Source: Candidatus Competibacteraceae bacterium (GTDB lineage Bacteria; Pseudomonadota; Gammaproteobacteria; Competibacterales; Competibacteraceae). From it: a stretch of 18,748 bases of DNA. Below, piece by piece: positions 1-7,260 of this stretch (the first letter of the stretch is position 1; each line of letters opens with the position of its first letter). The notes under the pieces were generated by a model. The model did no database searches. It saw nothing but the letters and a program-made list of their open reading frames with translations, and was not told the DNA's origin. Made by a program: the position numbers and the translations under genes. The DNA lies in NCBI GenBank assembly GCA_003527885.1, contig DPWB01000336.1:4762-23509 (forward strand), given 5' to 3'.

Positions 1-246
1 GCCGAGCGGCTGGCGCAGCGCGATGATGCTGACGCAATCCTCGTCGGCCTTGACTTGCAGGCCATTGATGATCCGGTCGCGGGCGATGACCTCGCGGGCG
101 GCGTGCAAATCTTCCTGATCCAGCGCGGCGATGGCGCACTTGATCTGATCCTCGACCAAGCCGCCCATTTCCAGCACCATGTTGCGGAGGTTGGCGAGCT
201 GGACGTCGAACTGTTTGACGGTATGGGCCTCGTGACTGATGGCCAT
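1..246 (-). CDS. phoU: PhoU phosphate signalling protein (3' part missing)
   Basis: PhoU is a cytoplasmic helical-bundle protein that links the Pst transporter to the PhoR/PhoB phosphate-sensing pathway and keeps the Pho regulon off when phosphate is plentiful. The 82 residues present begin MAISHEAHTVKQFD and contain LRNMVLEMGGLVEDQIKCAIAAL, the typical first PhoU helices in which the protein is pictured binding metal and contacting partners. The ATG at 246 is preceded by a GGAG-type ribosome site (revcomp of about 253-259). It is the last gene of the pstSCAB-phoU order and starts 38 bases after pstB, so it is almost surely cotranscribed. The remaining two thirds of the usual ~235 residues lie outside the window. 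Confidence 0.92.
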   Translation of the reverse strand, partial: MAISHEAHTVKQFDVQLANLRNMVLEMGGLVEDQIKCAIAALDQEDLHAAREVIARDRIINGLQVKADEDCVSIIALRQPLG

Positions 247-284
247 GGCGGGAGTCTCCGGTGGCAGGCGCGGGATCGTCGGGA

Positions 285-1175
285 TCAGCCGAAGCGACCC
301 GTGATGTAATCCTCGGTCAGCTTGTGCCGGGGATTGGTGAAAATCTGGTCGGTGTCGCCGATTTCGATCAGATCGCCCAGATGAAAATAGGCGGTGCGCT
401 GGGACACCCGCGCCGCCTGCTGCATGGAGTGGGTGACGATGACGATGGTGTAGTTTTCCCGCAACTCGTCGATCAGTTCCTCGATCTTGGCGGTGGCGAT
501 GGGGTCCAGCGCCGAGCAGGGTTCGTCCATCAGAATCACCTCGGGGTTGACCGCGATGGCGCGGGCGATGCACAGCCGTTGCTGCTGGCCGCCGGAGAGG
601 CTGGTGCCGGGTTCCAGCATCCGTTTTTCGACCTCCTTGATCAAGCCGGCCCGCTCCAGGCTGTCGCGCACCAACTGATCGAGTTCGGCCTTGTCGTTGA
701 CCATGCCGTGGATGCGCGGCCCGTAGGCGACGTTCTCGTAGATGGATTTGGGGAACGGGTTGGGTTTTTGAAACACCATGCCGACCCGTGCCCGCAGTTG
801 CACCACGTCGATTTCCTTGGCGTGAATGTCGTCGTCGTCCAGTTTGATCAACCCGGTGACGCGGGCGGCGGGGATGGTGTCGTTCATCCGGTTCAGGCAG
901 CGGATGAAGGTCGATTTGCCGCAGCCCGAGGGCCCGATGAAAGCGATGACCTCATTCGCGCCGATGTCCAAGCTGACGTTTTTGATCGCGTGCTTTTGAC
1001 CGTAATAGACGTTGACCTCCCGGCACGCCATTTTGGGGTTGTCCACGGTGATCTTGCCGACGGTCTGGCGGTTGTCGTAATCGGTGACTTGCGCGCCGGC
1101 GCTCTGCCGGATCGGCGCGTTCCGGTTCAAGGCCCCGTTCAGGGCGATCTGGGTGTCGATGGCGGTCGTGCTCAT
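285..1175 (-). CDS. pstB: Phosphate ABC transporter ATP-binding protein PstB
   Basis: Cytoplasmic ATPase that powers phosphate import through PstA/PstC. The 296 residues show Walker [10 protein letters not shown] at 81-89, the Q-loop glutamine at about 136, the LSGGQ signature at 193-197 followed by [11 protein letters not shown], Walker B VILMDE at 213-218 and the switch histidine in VTHSM at 249. The conserved PstB start ([12 protein letters not shown]) only begins near residue 48, so this protein carries a polar N-terminal extension of about 45 residues compared with the usual ~255-260 residue family members. The ATG at 1175 has AAGGA about 10 bases upstream, so the extension is probably translated. 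The gene lies 42 bases after pstA and 38 before phoU. Confidence 0.97.
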   Translation of the reverse strand: MSTTAIDTQIALNGALNRNAPIRQSAGAQVTDYDNRQTVGKITVDNPKMACREVNVYYGQKHAIKNVSLDIGANEVIAFIGPSGCGKSTFIRCLNRMNDTIPAARVTGLIKLDDDDIHAKEIDVVQLRARVGMVFQKPNPFPKSIYENVAYGPRIHGMVNDKAELDQLVRDSLERAGLIKEVEKRMLEPGTSLSGGQQQRLCIARAIAVNPEVILMDEPCSALDPIATAKIEELIDELRENYTIVIVTHSMQQAARVSQRTAYFHLGDLIEIGDTDQIFTNPRHKLTEDYITGRFG

Positions 1176-1217
1176 AAGCGAGAAATCCTTGGGTGATTGA
1201 GGGCGAAGCGGCCGAGC

Positions 1218-2537
1218 CTACCAGCGTCGCTCGAAACGCTTGCGCAAGAGGATCGCCAGCCCGTTCATCAGGATCATGAAGGCCAGCAGCACCATGATCG
1301 CGGCCGAGGTCCGCTCGACGAAGGCCCGTTCCGGCAGGTCGGACCACAGGTAAATCTGCACCGGCAACACCGTGGCGGGATCGAGGAAGCTTTTGGGCAC
1401 ATCGACGATGAAGGCGACCATGCCGATCATCAGCAGCGGAGCCGATTCGCCCAGGGCGCGGGCCATGCCGATGATCGAGCCGGTCAACATGCCGGGCATG
1501 GCCAGCGGCAGGACGTGGTGGCCGACCATTTGCAGCTTGGACGCGCCCATGCCGAGCGCCGCCTCGCGGATCGAGGGCGGCACCGAGGTCAGGGCGGCGC
1601 GGCCGGCGATGATGATCACCGGCAAGGTCATCAGGCTCAGGACCAGGCCGCCGACCAGCGGCGCGGAGCGGGGCAGGCCGAAAAAGTTGATGAACACCGC
1701 CAGACCCAGCAGGCCGAACACGATTGACGGCACCGCCGCCAGGTTGTTGATGTTCACTTCGATGATGTCGGTCCAGCGGTTTTTGGGGGCGAATTCCTCC
1801 AAATACACCGCCGTCGCCACGCCGATGGGAAACGACAGGAGAAAGGTGACGAGCAGCGTGAAGAACGAGCCCATCAAAGCGCCCCGGATGCCGGCCTGCT
1901 CCGGCTCGCGGGAGTCGCCGCTGCGGAACAGCACGGCGTTGAACTGGCGTTCGATCTTGCCGGCGGCTCGCAACTGGTCGATCCAATCGATCTGGTTGTC
2001 CTTGATCGGGCGGTTCGCCTCCTCCAAGCCGCGGTCGATGTTGCCCTTGACGAAGGTATCCACAGCGGCCGAGGCCAGCAGCCAAATTTCTTGTTGGGTG
2101 CCGATCAGTTGCGGGTCGGCCAAAACCCGCCGTTGCAGGTCGTAGGAAGCGTCGGTGCTGACCAAGGCCGACAGCGCCCGCAACGGCAACCGGCCCTCGA
2201 CCTTGGGAAACAGTTGCCGCAGTCCGGCGCGGACCAGCGCGTTGTAATCGGCGCCGGCCAGCGCTCGCGGGTCGCGCTGGCCTTCAGGGTCGAGCGCGGC
2301 CGCGTCGAAGGTGATCGGCACTTGGATGTAGGTTTGCCAGAAGGCCGGCAAGCCTTTGTTGATGATGTTGGCGAACATCAGCACCACAAAGGCCAAGCCG
2401 AGCGTGATAGCGGTCAAGCCGTACCAGCGGAAGCGCCGTTCGGCGGCGTGGCGGCGGGCGAGGCCGGCGTTTACGATGGTTTTGATGTCGCGTTCGTGCG
2501 GCGGCGTCGCGCCGTTAGGGGAAGTCGCCTTATTCAT
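1218..2537 (-). CDS. pstA: Phosphate ABC transporter permease PstA (large form)
   Basis: Inner-membrane permease of the Pst phosphate importer. The 439 residues are much longer than the ~296 of the E. coli protein. A first membrane helix sits near residues 38-58, then about 150 mostly polar residues (about 60-210), probably periplasmic and matching the N-terminal extra domain known in large PstA proteins (DUF3333 type). The permease core begins at about 215 (GALMGSFFTLLVTFLLSFPIG). The EAA loop that docks PstB is visible as EAALGMGASKLQ followed by VLPLAMPG. The ATG at 2537 overlaps the pstC stop by 8 bases, indicating translational coupling; GGGA lies just upstream. The protein ends in a basic KRFERRW tail. 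Confidence 0.95.
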   Translation of the reverse strand: MNKATSPNGATPPHERDIKTIVNAGLARRHAAERRFRWYGLTAITLGLAFVVLMFANIINKGLPAFWQTYIQVPITFDAAALDPEGQRDPRALAGADYNALVRAGLRQLFPKVEGRLPLRALSALVSTDASYDLQRRVLADPQLIGTQQEIWLLASAAVDTFVKGNIDRGLEEANRPIKDNQIDWIDQLRAAGKIERQFNAVLFRSGDSREPEQAGIRGALMGSFFTLLVTFLLSFPIGVATAVYLEEFAPKNRWTDIIEVNINNLAAVPSIVFGLLGLAVFINFFGLPRSAPLVGGLVLSLMTLPVIIIAGRAALTSVPPSIREAALGMGASKLQMVGHHVLPLAMPGMLTGSIIGMARALGESAPLLMIGMVAFIVDVPKSFLDPATVLPVQIYLWSDLPERAFVERTSAAIMVLLAFMILMNGLAILLRKRFERRW

Positions 2538-3909
2538 ACTGTTCCCGGTATTTGCGCACCACCCGCAGGGCGATGATGTTGAGGATCAGCGTCACCACGA
2601 ACAGCACCAGGCCGAGCGCGAAGGCGGCCAGGGTTTTGGGGCTGTCGAATTCCTGATCACCGGTCAACAGGGTGACGATCTGCACCGTGACCGTGGTGAC
2701 CGCCTCCAGCGGGTTGGCGGTCAGATTGGCCGACAGGCCGGCGGCCATCACCACGATCATGGTTTCGCCGATGGCGCGCGAGATCGCCAGCAAGATGCTG
2801 CCGACGATGCCGGGCAAGGCGGCGGGCAGCAGGACGCGGGTGATGGTTTCCGATTTGGTCGCGCCCAGGGCGTAGGAGCCGTCGCGCATCGACTGCGGCA
2901 CGGCGTTGATCACGTCGTCCGACAGCGAGGAGACGAAGGGAATGATCATGATCCCCATCACCAGCCCGGCGGCCAGCGCGCTTTCGGAGGCGACGTGCAG
3001 TCCAAGGGCCGAGCCGATTTCGCGGATCAGCGGAGCCACGGTCAGCGCGGCGAAAAAGCCGTACACCACCGTCGGGATGCCGGCCAGAATTTCCAGTGCC
3101 GGTTTGGCGAAGGCGCGAAATTTCGGCGTCGCGTATTCGGACAGATACAGCGCCGACATCAAGCCGATCGGCACGGCCACCAGCATGGCGATAGCGGAAA
3201 CCAGCAGGGTGCCGGCAAACAGCGGCGCCGCGCCAAACGCCCCGGACGAACCGACCTGATCGGCTCGCAGGGCGGTTTGCGGGCTCCATTGCAGGCCGAA
3301 CAGGAATTCGGCGACCGGCACTTGGCGGAAAAATCGCATCGATTCAAAAATCACCGACAGCACGATGCCGACGGTGGTGAAGATGGCCACGGTCGAGCTG
3401 GCGATCAAGAACAGGTTGACCACGCCCTCGACCCGGTTGCGGGCGCGAAACGCGGGCGAGATGGCTCGCCAGGCGTAGGCGGTCCCGGCGATGGCGAAGC
3501 TCAACACCACCACCCACAAGGCGGTGTTGCCGATGGCCCGCAATTGCCGGTAGCGTTCGGCGGCCTCGACCATGACCGGATCGGAAGCGCTGGACACGAA
3601 ATTGCCGCCGACCAGATTCTTGAGGTCGTTGACCACCAGATTCAGCCGATCCGGCGGCAAATCGCGCAACTCCGGCGGCAGGCCGGCCACGACCCAATCG
3701 ACCAAGAGATTGGGCTGGACGACGGCCCACAACGCGAAGACCAAAAGCGCCGGCAAGCCGCACCACAGCGCCGCGTAAGAGCCGTAGAAGCTGGGCAGGG
3801 AATGCAGGTTGCGGATGTGGCCGCCCGCGACCGCCAACGCGCGCCGGCGGCCGACGTAGTACGCGCCGGCGCTCAGCAGGAGCAGCGTTAAGAACAAGAG
3901 AGGCTGCAT
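2530..3909 (-). CDS. pstC: Phosphate ABC transporter permease PstC (large form)
   Basis: Second inner-membrane permease of the Pst importer, paired with PstA. An open frame extends to a GTG at 3927, but the ATG at 3909 has GGAG four bases upstream (revcomp of 3914-3917) whereas the GTG has none, so the ATG is preferred (459 residues). Like PstA it is much longer than E. coli PstC (~319). It has N-terminal helices, a polar stretch with LPPELRDLPPDRLNLVVNDLKNL, further helices, and the permease core from SSGAFGAAPLFAGTLLVSAIAML. The EAA loop reads DGSYALGATKSETITRVLLPAALPG. It lies 75 bases after pstS, and its last 8 bases overlap pstA. Confidence 0.94.
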   Translation of the reverse strand: MQPLLFLTLLLLSAGAYYVGRRRALAVAGGHIRNLHSLPSFYGSYAALWCGLPALLVFALWAVVQPNLLVDWVVAGLPPELRDLPPDRLNLVVNDLKNLVGGNFVSSASDPVMVEAAERYRQLRAIGNTALWVVVLSFAIAGTAYAWRAISPAFRARNRVEGVVNLFLIASSTVAIFTTVGIVLSVIFESMRFFRQVPVAEFLFGLQWSPQTALRADQVGSSGAFGAAPLFAGTLLVSAIAMLVAVPIGLMSALYLSEYATPKFRAFAKPALEILAGIPTVVYGFFAALTVAPLIREIGSALGLHVASESALAAGLVMGIMIIPFVSSLSDDVINAVPQSMRDGSYALGATKSETITRVLLPAALPGIVGSILLAISRAIGETMIVVMAAGLSANLTANPLEAVTTVTVQIVTLLTGDQEFDSPKTLAAFALGLVLFVVTLILNIIALRVVRKYREQYE

Positions 3910-3913
3910 GAAG

Positions 3914-3917
3914 CTCC
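3914..3917 (-). promoter_or_regulatory. Ribosome binding site fixing the pstC start
   Basis: GGAG on the minus strand, four bases before the ATG at 3909. The upstream in-frame GTG at 3927 has no comparable purine-rich motif, so this site argues for the shorter PstC. Confidence 0.5.
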
Positions 3918-3984
3918 ACCAAAACACGAAAGCGCCGCCGGCGGCTGAAAAGTCAGCGCGCGGGCGACGCGGGGAACGCTCGGA

Positions 3985-5031
3985 TTACGGGCTCAGGGTC
4001 TTGAGGCTGTTGGCGTTGGCCGCGACTTGTTTGCGCTGGTCGTCCGGCAGCGGAATCAAGCCCTTTTTACCGAGATAACCGTCATCGCCGACCGCTTTCT
4101 CGCTGGTGAACTCGGCGACGAATTCCTTGATGCCGGGGATCACGCCGACGTGAGCCTTCTTGACGTACACGAACAGCGGTCTTGACACCGGATATTTGCC
4201 GTCGGCGATGCTCTCGAAGCTCGGCGCGACGCCGTTGATGGTCTCGCCCTGAATCTTGTCGAGATTCTCCTCCAGGAAGCTATAACCGAACACGCCGAGC
4301 GCGTTGGGGTTGGCGACCAGCTTGTTGACGATCAGGTTATCATTCTCGCCGGCCTCGATGAAGGCGCCGTCCTCCCGGATGGTCTGACAAGCCGCCTTGG
4401 CCTTTTTCTCATCGCTCTTTTCCAGCGCCTTGATGGCCTCGAACTCCTTGCAGCCGTGATCCATCACCAGTTCGACGAAGGCGTCGCGGGTGCCGGAAGT
4501 CGGCGGCGGTCCCAGCACTTCGATCTTGTTGGCCGGCAGTGCCGGGTTGATGTCTTTCCAGGTCTTGAAGTTATTCATCACCAGCTTGCCGGTGGCCGGG
4601 TCGGGCACTTCCTTGGCCAGCGCCAGCCAGATATCCTTGATGGTCAATGGCATCGGCTGGTTCTTCTTGGAGGAGGCCAGCACGATGCCGTCGAAACCGA
4701 TGTTGATTTCAACGATGTCGGTCACGCCGTTTTTGGCGCAGGTTTCGACCTCGGATTTCTTGATCGCCCGCGAGGCGTTGCTGATGTCCGGGTGTTGGAC
4801 GCCGACCCCGCCGCAGAACAGCTTGAAACCGCCGCCGGTGCCGGTCGATTCGACCTTGGGGGTTTTGAAATTGGCGTTGGCCTTGCCGAACTGTTCGGCG
4901 ACGGCCGTGGTGAAGGGATAAACCGTGGACGAGCCCACGACGCTGATATAGTCGCGGGCGGATTGGGCTTGACCGGCCCCGGCCAACGTCAAGGCCGCCG
5001 CCACGGCGAACGCAAGTGGGTGCTTGATCAC
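3985..5031 (-). CDS. pstS: Periplasmic phosphate-binding protein PstS
   Basis: Periplasmic receptor that captures inorganic phosphate and delivers it to PstCA. The frame is open to a TTG at 5061, but GGAGG (revcomp of 5038-5042) sits six bases before a GTG at 5031, which gives a classic signal peptide directly from residue 1 (IKHPLAFAVAAALTLAGAGQA, cleavage expected near residue 22). The mature protein starts with DYISVVGSSTVYPFT, the phosphate-binding loop, followed by ESTGTGGGFKLFCGG, SNASRAIKKSE, INIGFDG and PPPTSGTRDAF, the expected ligand-contacting segments. At 348 residues it has normal family length. It is the first gene of the operon, with a Pho-box-like repeat about 110 bases upstream. 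Confidence 0.96.
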   Translation of the reverse strand: MIKHPLAFAVAAALTLAGAGQAQSARDYISVVGSSTVYPFTTAVAEQFGKANANFKTPKVESTGTGGGFKLFCGGVGVQHPDISNASRAIKKSEVETCAKNGVTDIVEINIGFDGIVLASSKKNQPMPLTIKDIWLALAKEVPDPATGKLVMNNFKTWKDINPALPANKIEVLGPPPTSGTRDAFVELVMDHGCKEFEAIKALEKSDEKKAKAACQTIREDGAFIEAGENDNLIVNKLVANPNALGVFGYSFLEENLDKIQGETINGVAPSFESIADGKYPVSRPLFVYVKKAHVGVIPGIKEFVAEFTSEKAVGDDGYLGKKGLIPLPDDQRKQVAANANSLKTLSP

Positions 5032-5037
5032 GAAAAG

Positions 5038-5042
5038 CCTCC
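5038..5042 (-). promoter_or_regulatory. Ribosome binding site deciding the GTG start of pstS
   Basis: Perfect GGAGG on the minus strand with a six-base spacer to the GTG at 5031. It selects this start over the in-frame TTG at 5061 and places the signal peptide at the N-terminus. Confidence 0.75.
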
Positions 5043-5142
5043 GATAACAGTTCGTTAGCAATAAAAAAACGCATCGGCGTCCGTTTCAATAGTGAAGGAT
5101 CAACCGGAAGCCATGCGCTGAAAGTACAATGCGATGGCGGCT

Positions 5143-5175
5143 GTTATATTGCATTTATATGACAATTTTATTGCA
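5143..5175 (-). promoter_or_regulatory. Pho-box-like triple 11-bp repeat upstream of pstS
   Basis: On the minus strand three consecutive 11-bp units read TGCAATAAAAT (5175-5165), TGTCATATAAA (5164-5154) and TGCAATATAAC (5153-5143). The 11-bp period and the central TGTCAT match the architecture of PhoB sites (TGTCAT units spaced by an A/T-rich 5 bp). The outer units are TGCAAT rather than TGTCAT, so the match is partial. The position about 110 bases before pstS in an otherwise AT-rich intergenic region fits phosphate-starvation control by PhoB. The -10 element is not clear; TATAAC at 5148-5143 and TTGTACTTT further downstream are candidates. Confidence 0.6.
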
Positions 5176-5268
5176 ATGCGGAATCCGTGTCGTTTAATTT
5201 CCTCAAGTTTATGAATTTGCTTTAAGAATAAAAATCTATCCGGGCGAACGTGGTAAGTTAAAACTGCG

Positions 5269-6114
5269 GTGAACGATAAAACCATTCTGATCACGGGCTG
5301 TTCGACGGGTATCGGCCAGTGCGTCGCGCGTGGATTGCGGGCGCGCGGTTGGCGGGTATTCGCGACCGCCCGCCAACCGGCGGACGTAGAGCGGTTGCAA
5401 GCGGAGGGGTTGGAAAGCGCGCCACTGGATTTGCGCGACTCCGATTCGATTCAAAAGGCGGCGCTGGCGGTTTTGGAGCGGACTGGAGGGCGTTTGGATG
5501 CGCTGTTCAACAACGCCGGCTACGGCCAGCCCGGCGCGGTGGAGGATGTCAGCCGCGCGGCGCTGCGCGAGCAATTCGAGACCAACGTATTCGGGACTCA
5601 CGAGCTGACCAACCACTTCATCCCGATCATGCGCCGGCAAGGCGGCGGACGCATTCTCTACACCAGTTCGGTGTTGGGGCTGGTGGCGTTTCCCTATCGG
5701 GGGGCTTACGTCGCCAGCAAGTTTGCCCTGGAGGGTCTGGCCGACACCTTGCGCCTGGAGTTGGTCGGTACCGGCATCCACGTTTGTCTGATCGAGCCGG
5801 GGCCGATTCTCAGCCGGTTTCGCGACAACGCCCATGTCGCTTACCGACAGCATATCCGCGCCGACACCAGCCCGCACCGGCAACAGTACGCCGCGATGGA
5901 GGCGCGATTGACCAAGACCGGCCCGGCCGCGCCGTTTACCTTGCCGCCGGAAGCGGTGCTAAAACGGGTGATTCACGCGCTGGAAAGCCCCCGACCACGC
6001 CCTCGTTATCCGGTGACCGCACCAACTTATCTGTTCGCCGCGTTGCGTCGGCTGTTGCCGGCGCGGGCGTTGGATGCGGTTTTGCGGCGGGCTGGCGGCG
6101 GAGGGCGGCGGTGA
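5269..6114 (+). CDS. Short-chain dehydrogenase/reductase (SDR family)
   Basis: NAD(P)-dependent oxidoreductase of the classical SDR family, 281 residues; the substrate cannot be told from sequence. The dinucleotide-binding motif TGCSTGIG is at residues 9-16, the NNAG motif at 81-84, the structural Asn in NVFG at 106, and the catalytic Ser/Tyr/Lys at S134, Y147 and K151 (YVASK), followed by the EPGPI substrate-loop start. TARQ after the second strand (about residues 33-36) with Arg35 suggests NADP(H) preference, an inference. The C-terminal ~80 residues (SPRPRPRYPVTAPTYLFAALRRLLPARALD) resemble the membrane-associating tails of SDRs of the YbbO/DltE-like type. The start is GTG with only a weak purine motif upstream. 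It is transcribed divergently from pstS and 91 bases ahead of aroD. Confidence 0.9.
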   Translation: MNDKTILITGCSTGIGQCVARGLRARGWRVFATARQPADVERLQAEGLESAPLDLRDSDSIQKAALAVLERTGGRLDALFNNAGYGQPGAVEDVSRAALREQFETNVFGTHELTNHFIPIMRRQGGGRILYTSSVLGLVAFPYRGAYVASKFALEGLADTLRLELVGTGIHVCLIEPGPILSRFRDNAHVAYRQHIRADTSPHRQQYAAMEARLTKTGPAAPFTLPPEAVLKRVIHALESPRPRPRYPVTAPTYLFAALRRLLPARALDAVLRRAGGGGRR

Positions 6115-6205
6115 GGAAAAGCGCGCTTGGAGCCGCGCGAACGCCGGACGGTAGCCAAGCTGTTTTAAGCTCCCAGATCAAGAAGGCATAAGCCCGGATT
6201 TACTG

Positions 6206-6988
6206 ATGGCATTCTCAAGGCCAATCACGCTCAAACGCAAAACGCTCGCTTCGGAGCGAGAGCCTCTGATTTGCACGCCGTTGGTCGGGTCCGACGAGGC
6301 CGACGTTCGCCGCGAGCTGGCCGCGATTTTGCCCAAGCGACCCGACTTGCTCGAATGGCGGGTCGATTTCTTCTCCGGCATCGCCGATGGCGACCGGGTG
6401 GTGGCGCTGGCTCGGACGATTCGGGAACAAGCCGGTGCAATCCCCGTGATTTTTACCCGGCGCTCGATCCGCGAAGGGGGTAACCCCATTCCGCTGGACG
6501 AGGATCGCGTCATGGAGATGTATGAGGTGGTTTGTCGCGCCGGCTGCGTGGAGCTGTTCGATTATGAATTGAGCGTCGGAGAACGCCATTTCCGTCAAGC
6601 TGCGGCTTTAGCCGAGGAAACGGGCTGCGCGTTGATCGGGTCCTACCATAACTTTCAGGAAACGCCGGACGCCGGCGCACTGGTCGCCAAATGCGTCGCC
6701 ATGGAAAAGGCCGGGGCCGACATCGCCAAAATTGCGGTGATGCCGAGGAGTTTGCGGGATGTGTTGACCTTACTGGAAGCGACCCTGACGGCGCGCGACA
6801 CGATTTCCCTGCCGGTCATCAGCATGTCGATGGGCGCGTACGGTTCGCTCAGCCGGTTGTTCGGCTGGGTGTTCGGCTCCTCGGTCAGCTTCGCCGTGGG
6901 CGAGAAAAGCTCCGCGCCGGGTCAAATTCCCATCGAGGACGTGAACGCCGTGGTTGACATTCTCCGGCGGGCGTTAAAGGGCCAATGA
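6206..6988 (+). CDS. aroD: Type I 3-dehydroquinate dehydratase
   Basis: Third step of the shikimate pathway: dehydrates 3-dehydroquinate to 3-dehydroshikimate in the cytoplasm through a Schiff base. At 260 residues it has normal type I length. Visible catalytic residues are E50-W-R52 (EWRVD), the general base H148 in SYHNF, the Schiff-base lysine K175 in AKIAV, MSMG at 207-210 with R217 in SLSRLFG, and Q240 in SAPGQIPI. All expected active-site residues are present, so the enzyme should be active. The ATG at 6206 lacks a strong ribosome site (AAGAAGG lies about 20 bases upstream); no better in-frame start exists. It follows the SDR gene by 91 bases on the same strand and may be cotranscribed. 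Confidence 0.95.
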   Translation: MAFSRPITLKRKTLASEREPLICTPLVGSDEADVRRELAAILPKRPDLLEWRVDFFSGIADGDRVVALARTIREQAGAIPVIFTRRSIREGGNPIPLDEDRVMEMYEVVCRAGCVELFDYELSVGERHFRQAAALAEETGCALIGSYHNFQETPDAGALVAKCVAMEKAGADIAKIAVMPRSLRDVLTLLEATLTARDTISLPVISMSMGAYGSLSRLFGWVFGSSVSFAVGEKSSAPGQIPIEDVNAVVDILRRALKGQ

Positions 6989-7024
6989 GCGTGCCGGCAG
7001 TAGGCTGCGCCTGTTGATGACTTA

Positions 7025-7210
7025 GTGATGGCTCGGGACGCCGCGCCGGCCAGCCTGCTGCAAGGCAGTTTGTCCTGGCCGCTGGCGACCGCCGTGACCT
7101 TGAATTACACCGGGCCGCCGTTTTTGACGGTGCGGACGTTGATCGTTTTTTCGGCGTGGCGGCGTCGCTCGATGCCGCTCATCGTGATCGGGTTTTCGCG
7201 CGCTTGCAGT
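7025..7210 (+). pseudogene. Decayed fragment resembling an EamA/DMT transporter
   Basis: The plus-strand frame from 7025 encodes, at about 7079-7204, PLATAVTLNYTGPPFLTV followed by a short basic stretch and MPLIVIGFSRA. This strongly resembles the conserved mid-region of EamA-type (drug/metabolite) transporters, where PLATAVTLNYTSPLF is followed by the next helix starting with a LxxxLGF(A/V)GV pattern. Only about 45 residues of a ~290-residue, ten-helix family are recognisable. There is no start, no following helices and no ribosome site, and the frame then runs antisense into the pfk 3' end. I read it as a transporter remnant filling the aroD-pfk gap (6989-7260). The family match is from memory of the motif, not from a search. 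Confidence 0.5.
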
Positions 7211-7260
7211 TCAACCATTGGACCGGATGCCATGTCAGATTACCCGTTTGGTGACAAGCC

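Noticed and set aside
3934-3945. 12-bp perfect palindrome GCCGCCGGCGGC between pstS and pstC
   Set aside because: Could be an mRNA-stabilising hairpin behind pstS, but a palindrome without loop bases and no T-run gives too little support, and such GC runs are common here.
5100-5294. 64-codon minus-strand ORF in the pstS-SDR intergenic region
   Set aside because: AT-rich, overlaps the Pho-box-like repeats and the SDR start, and has no domain-like features.
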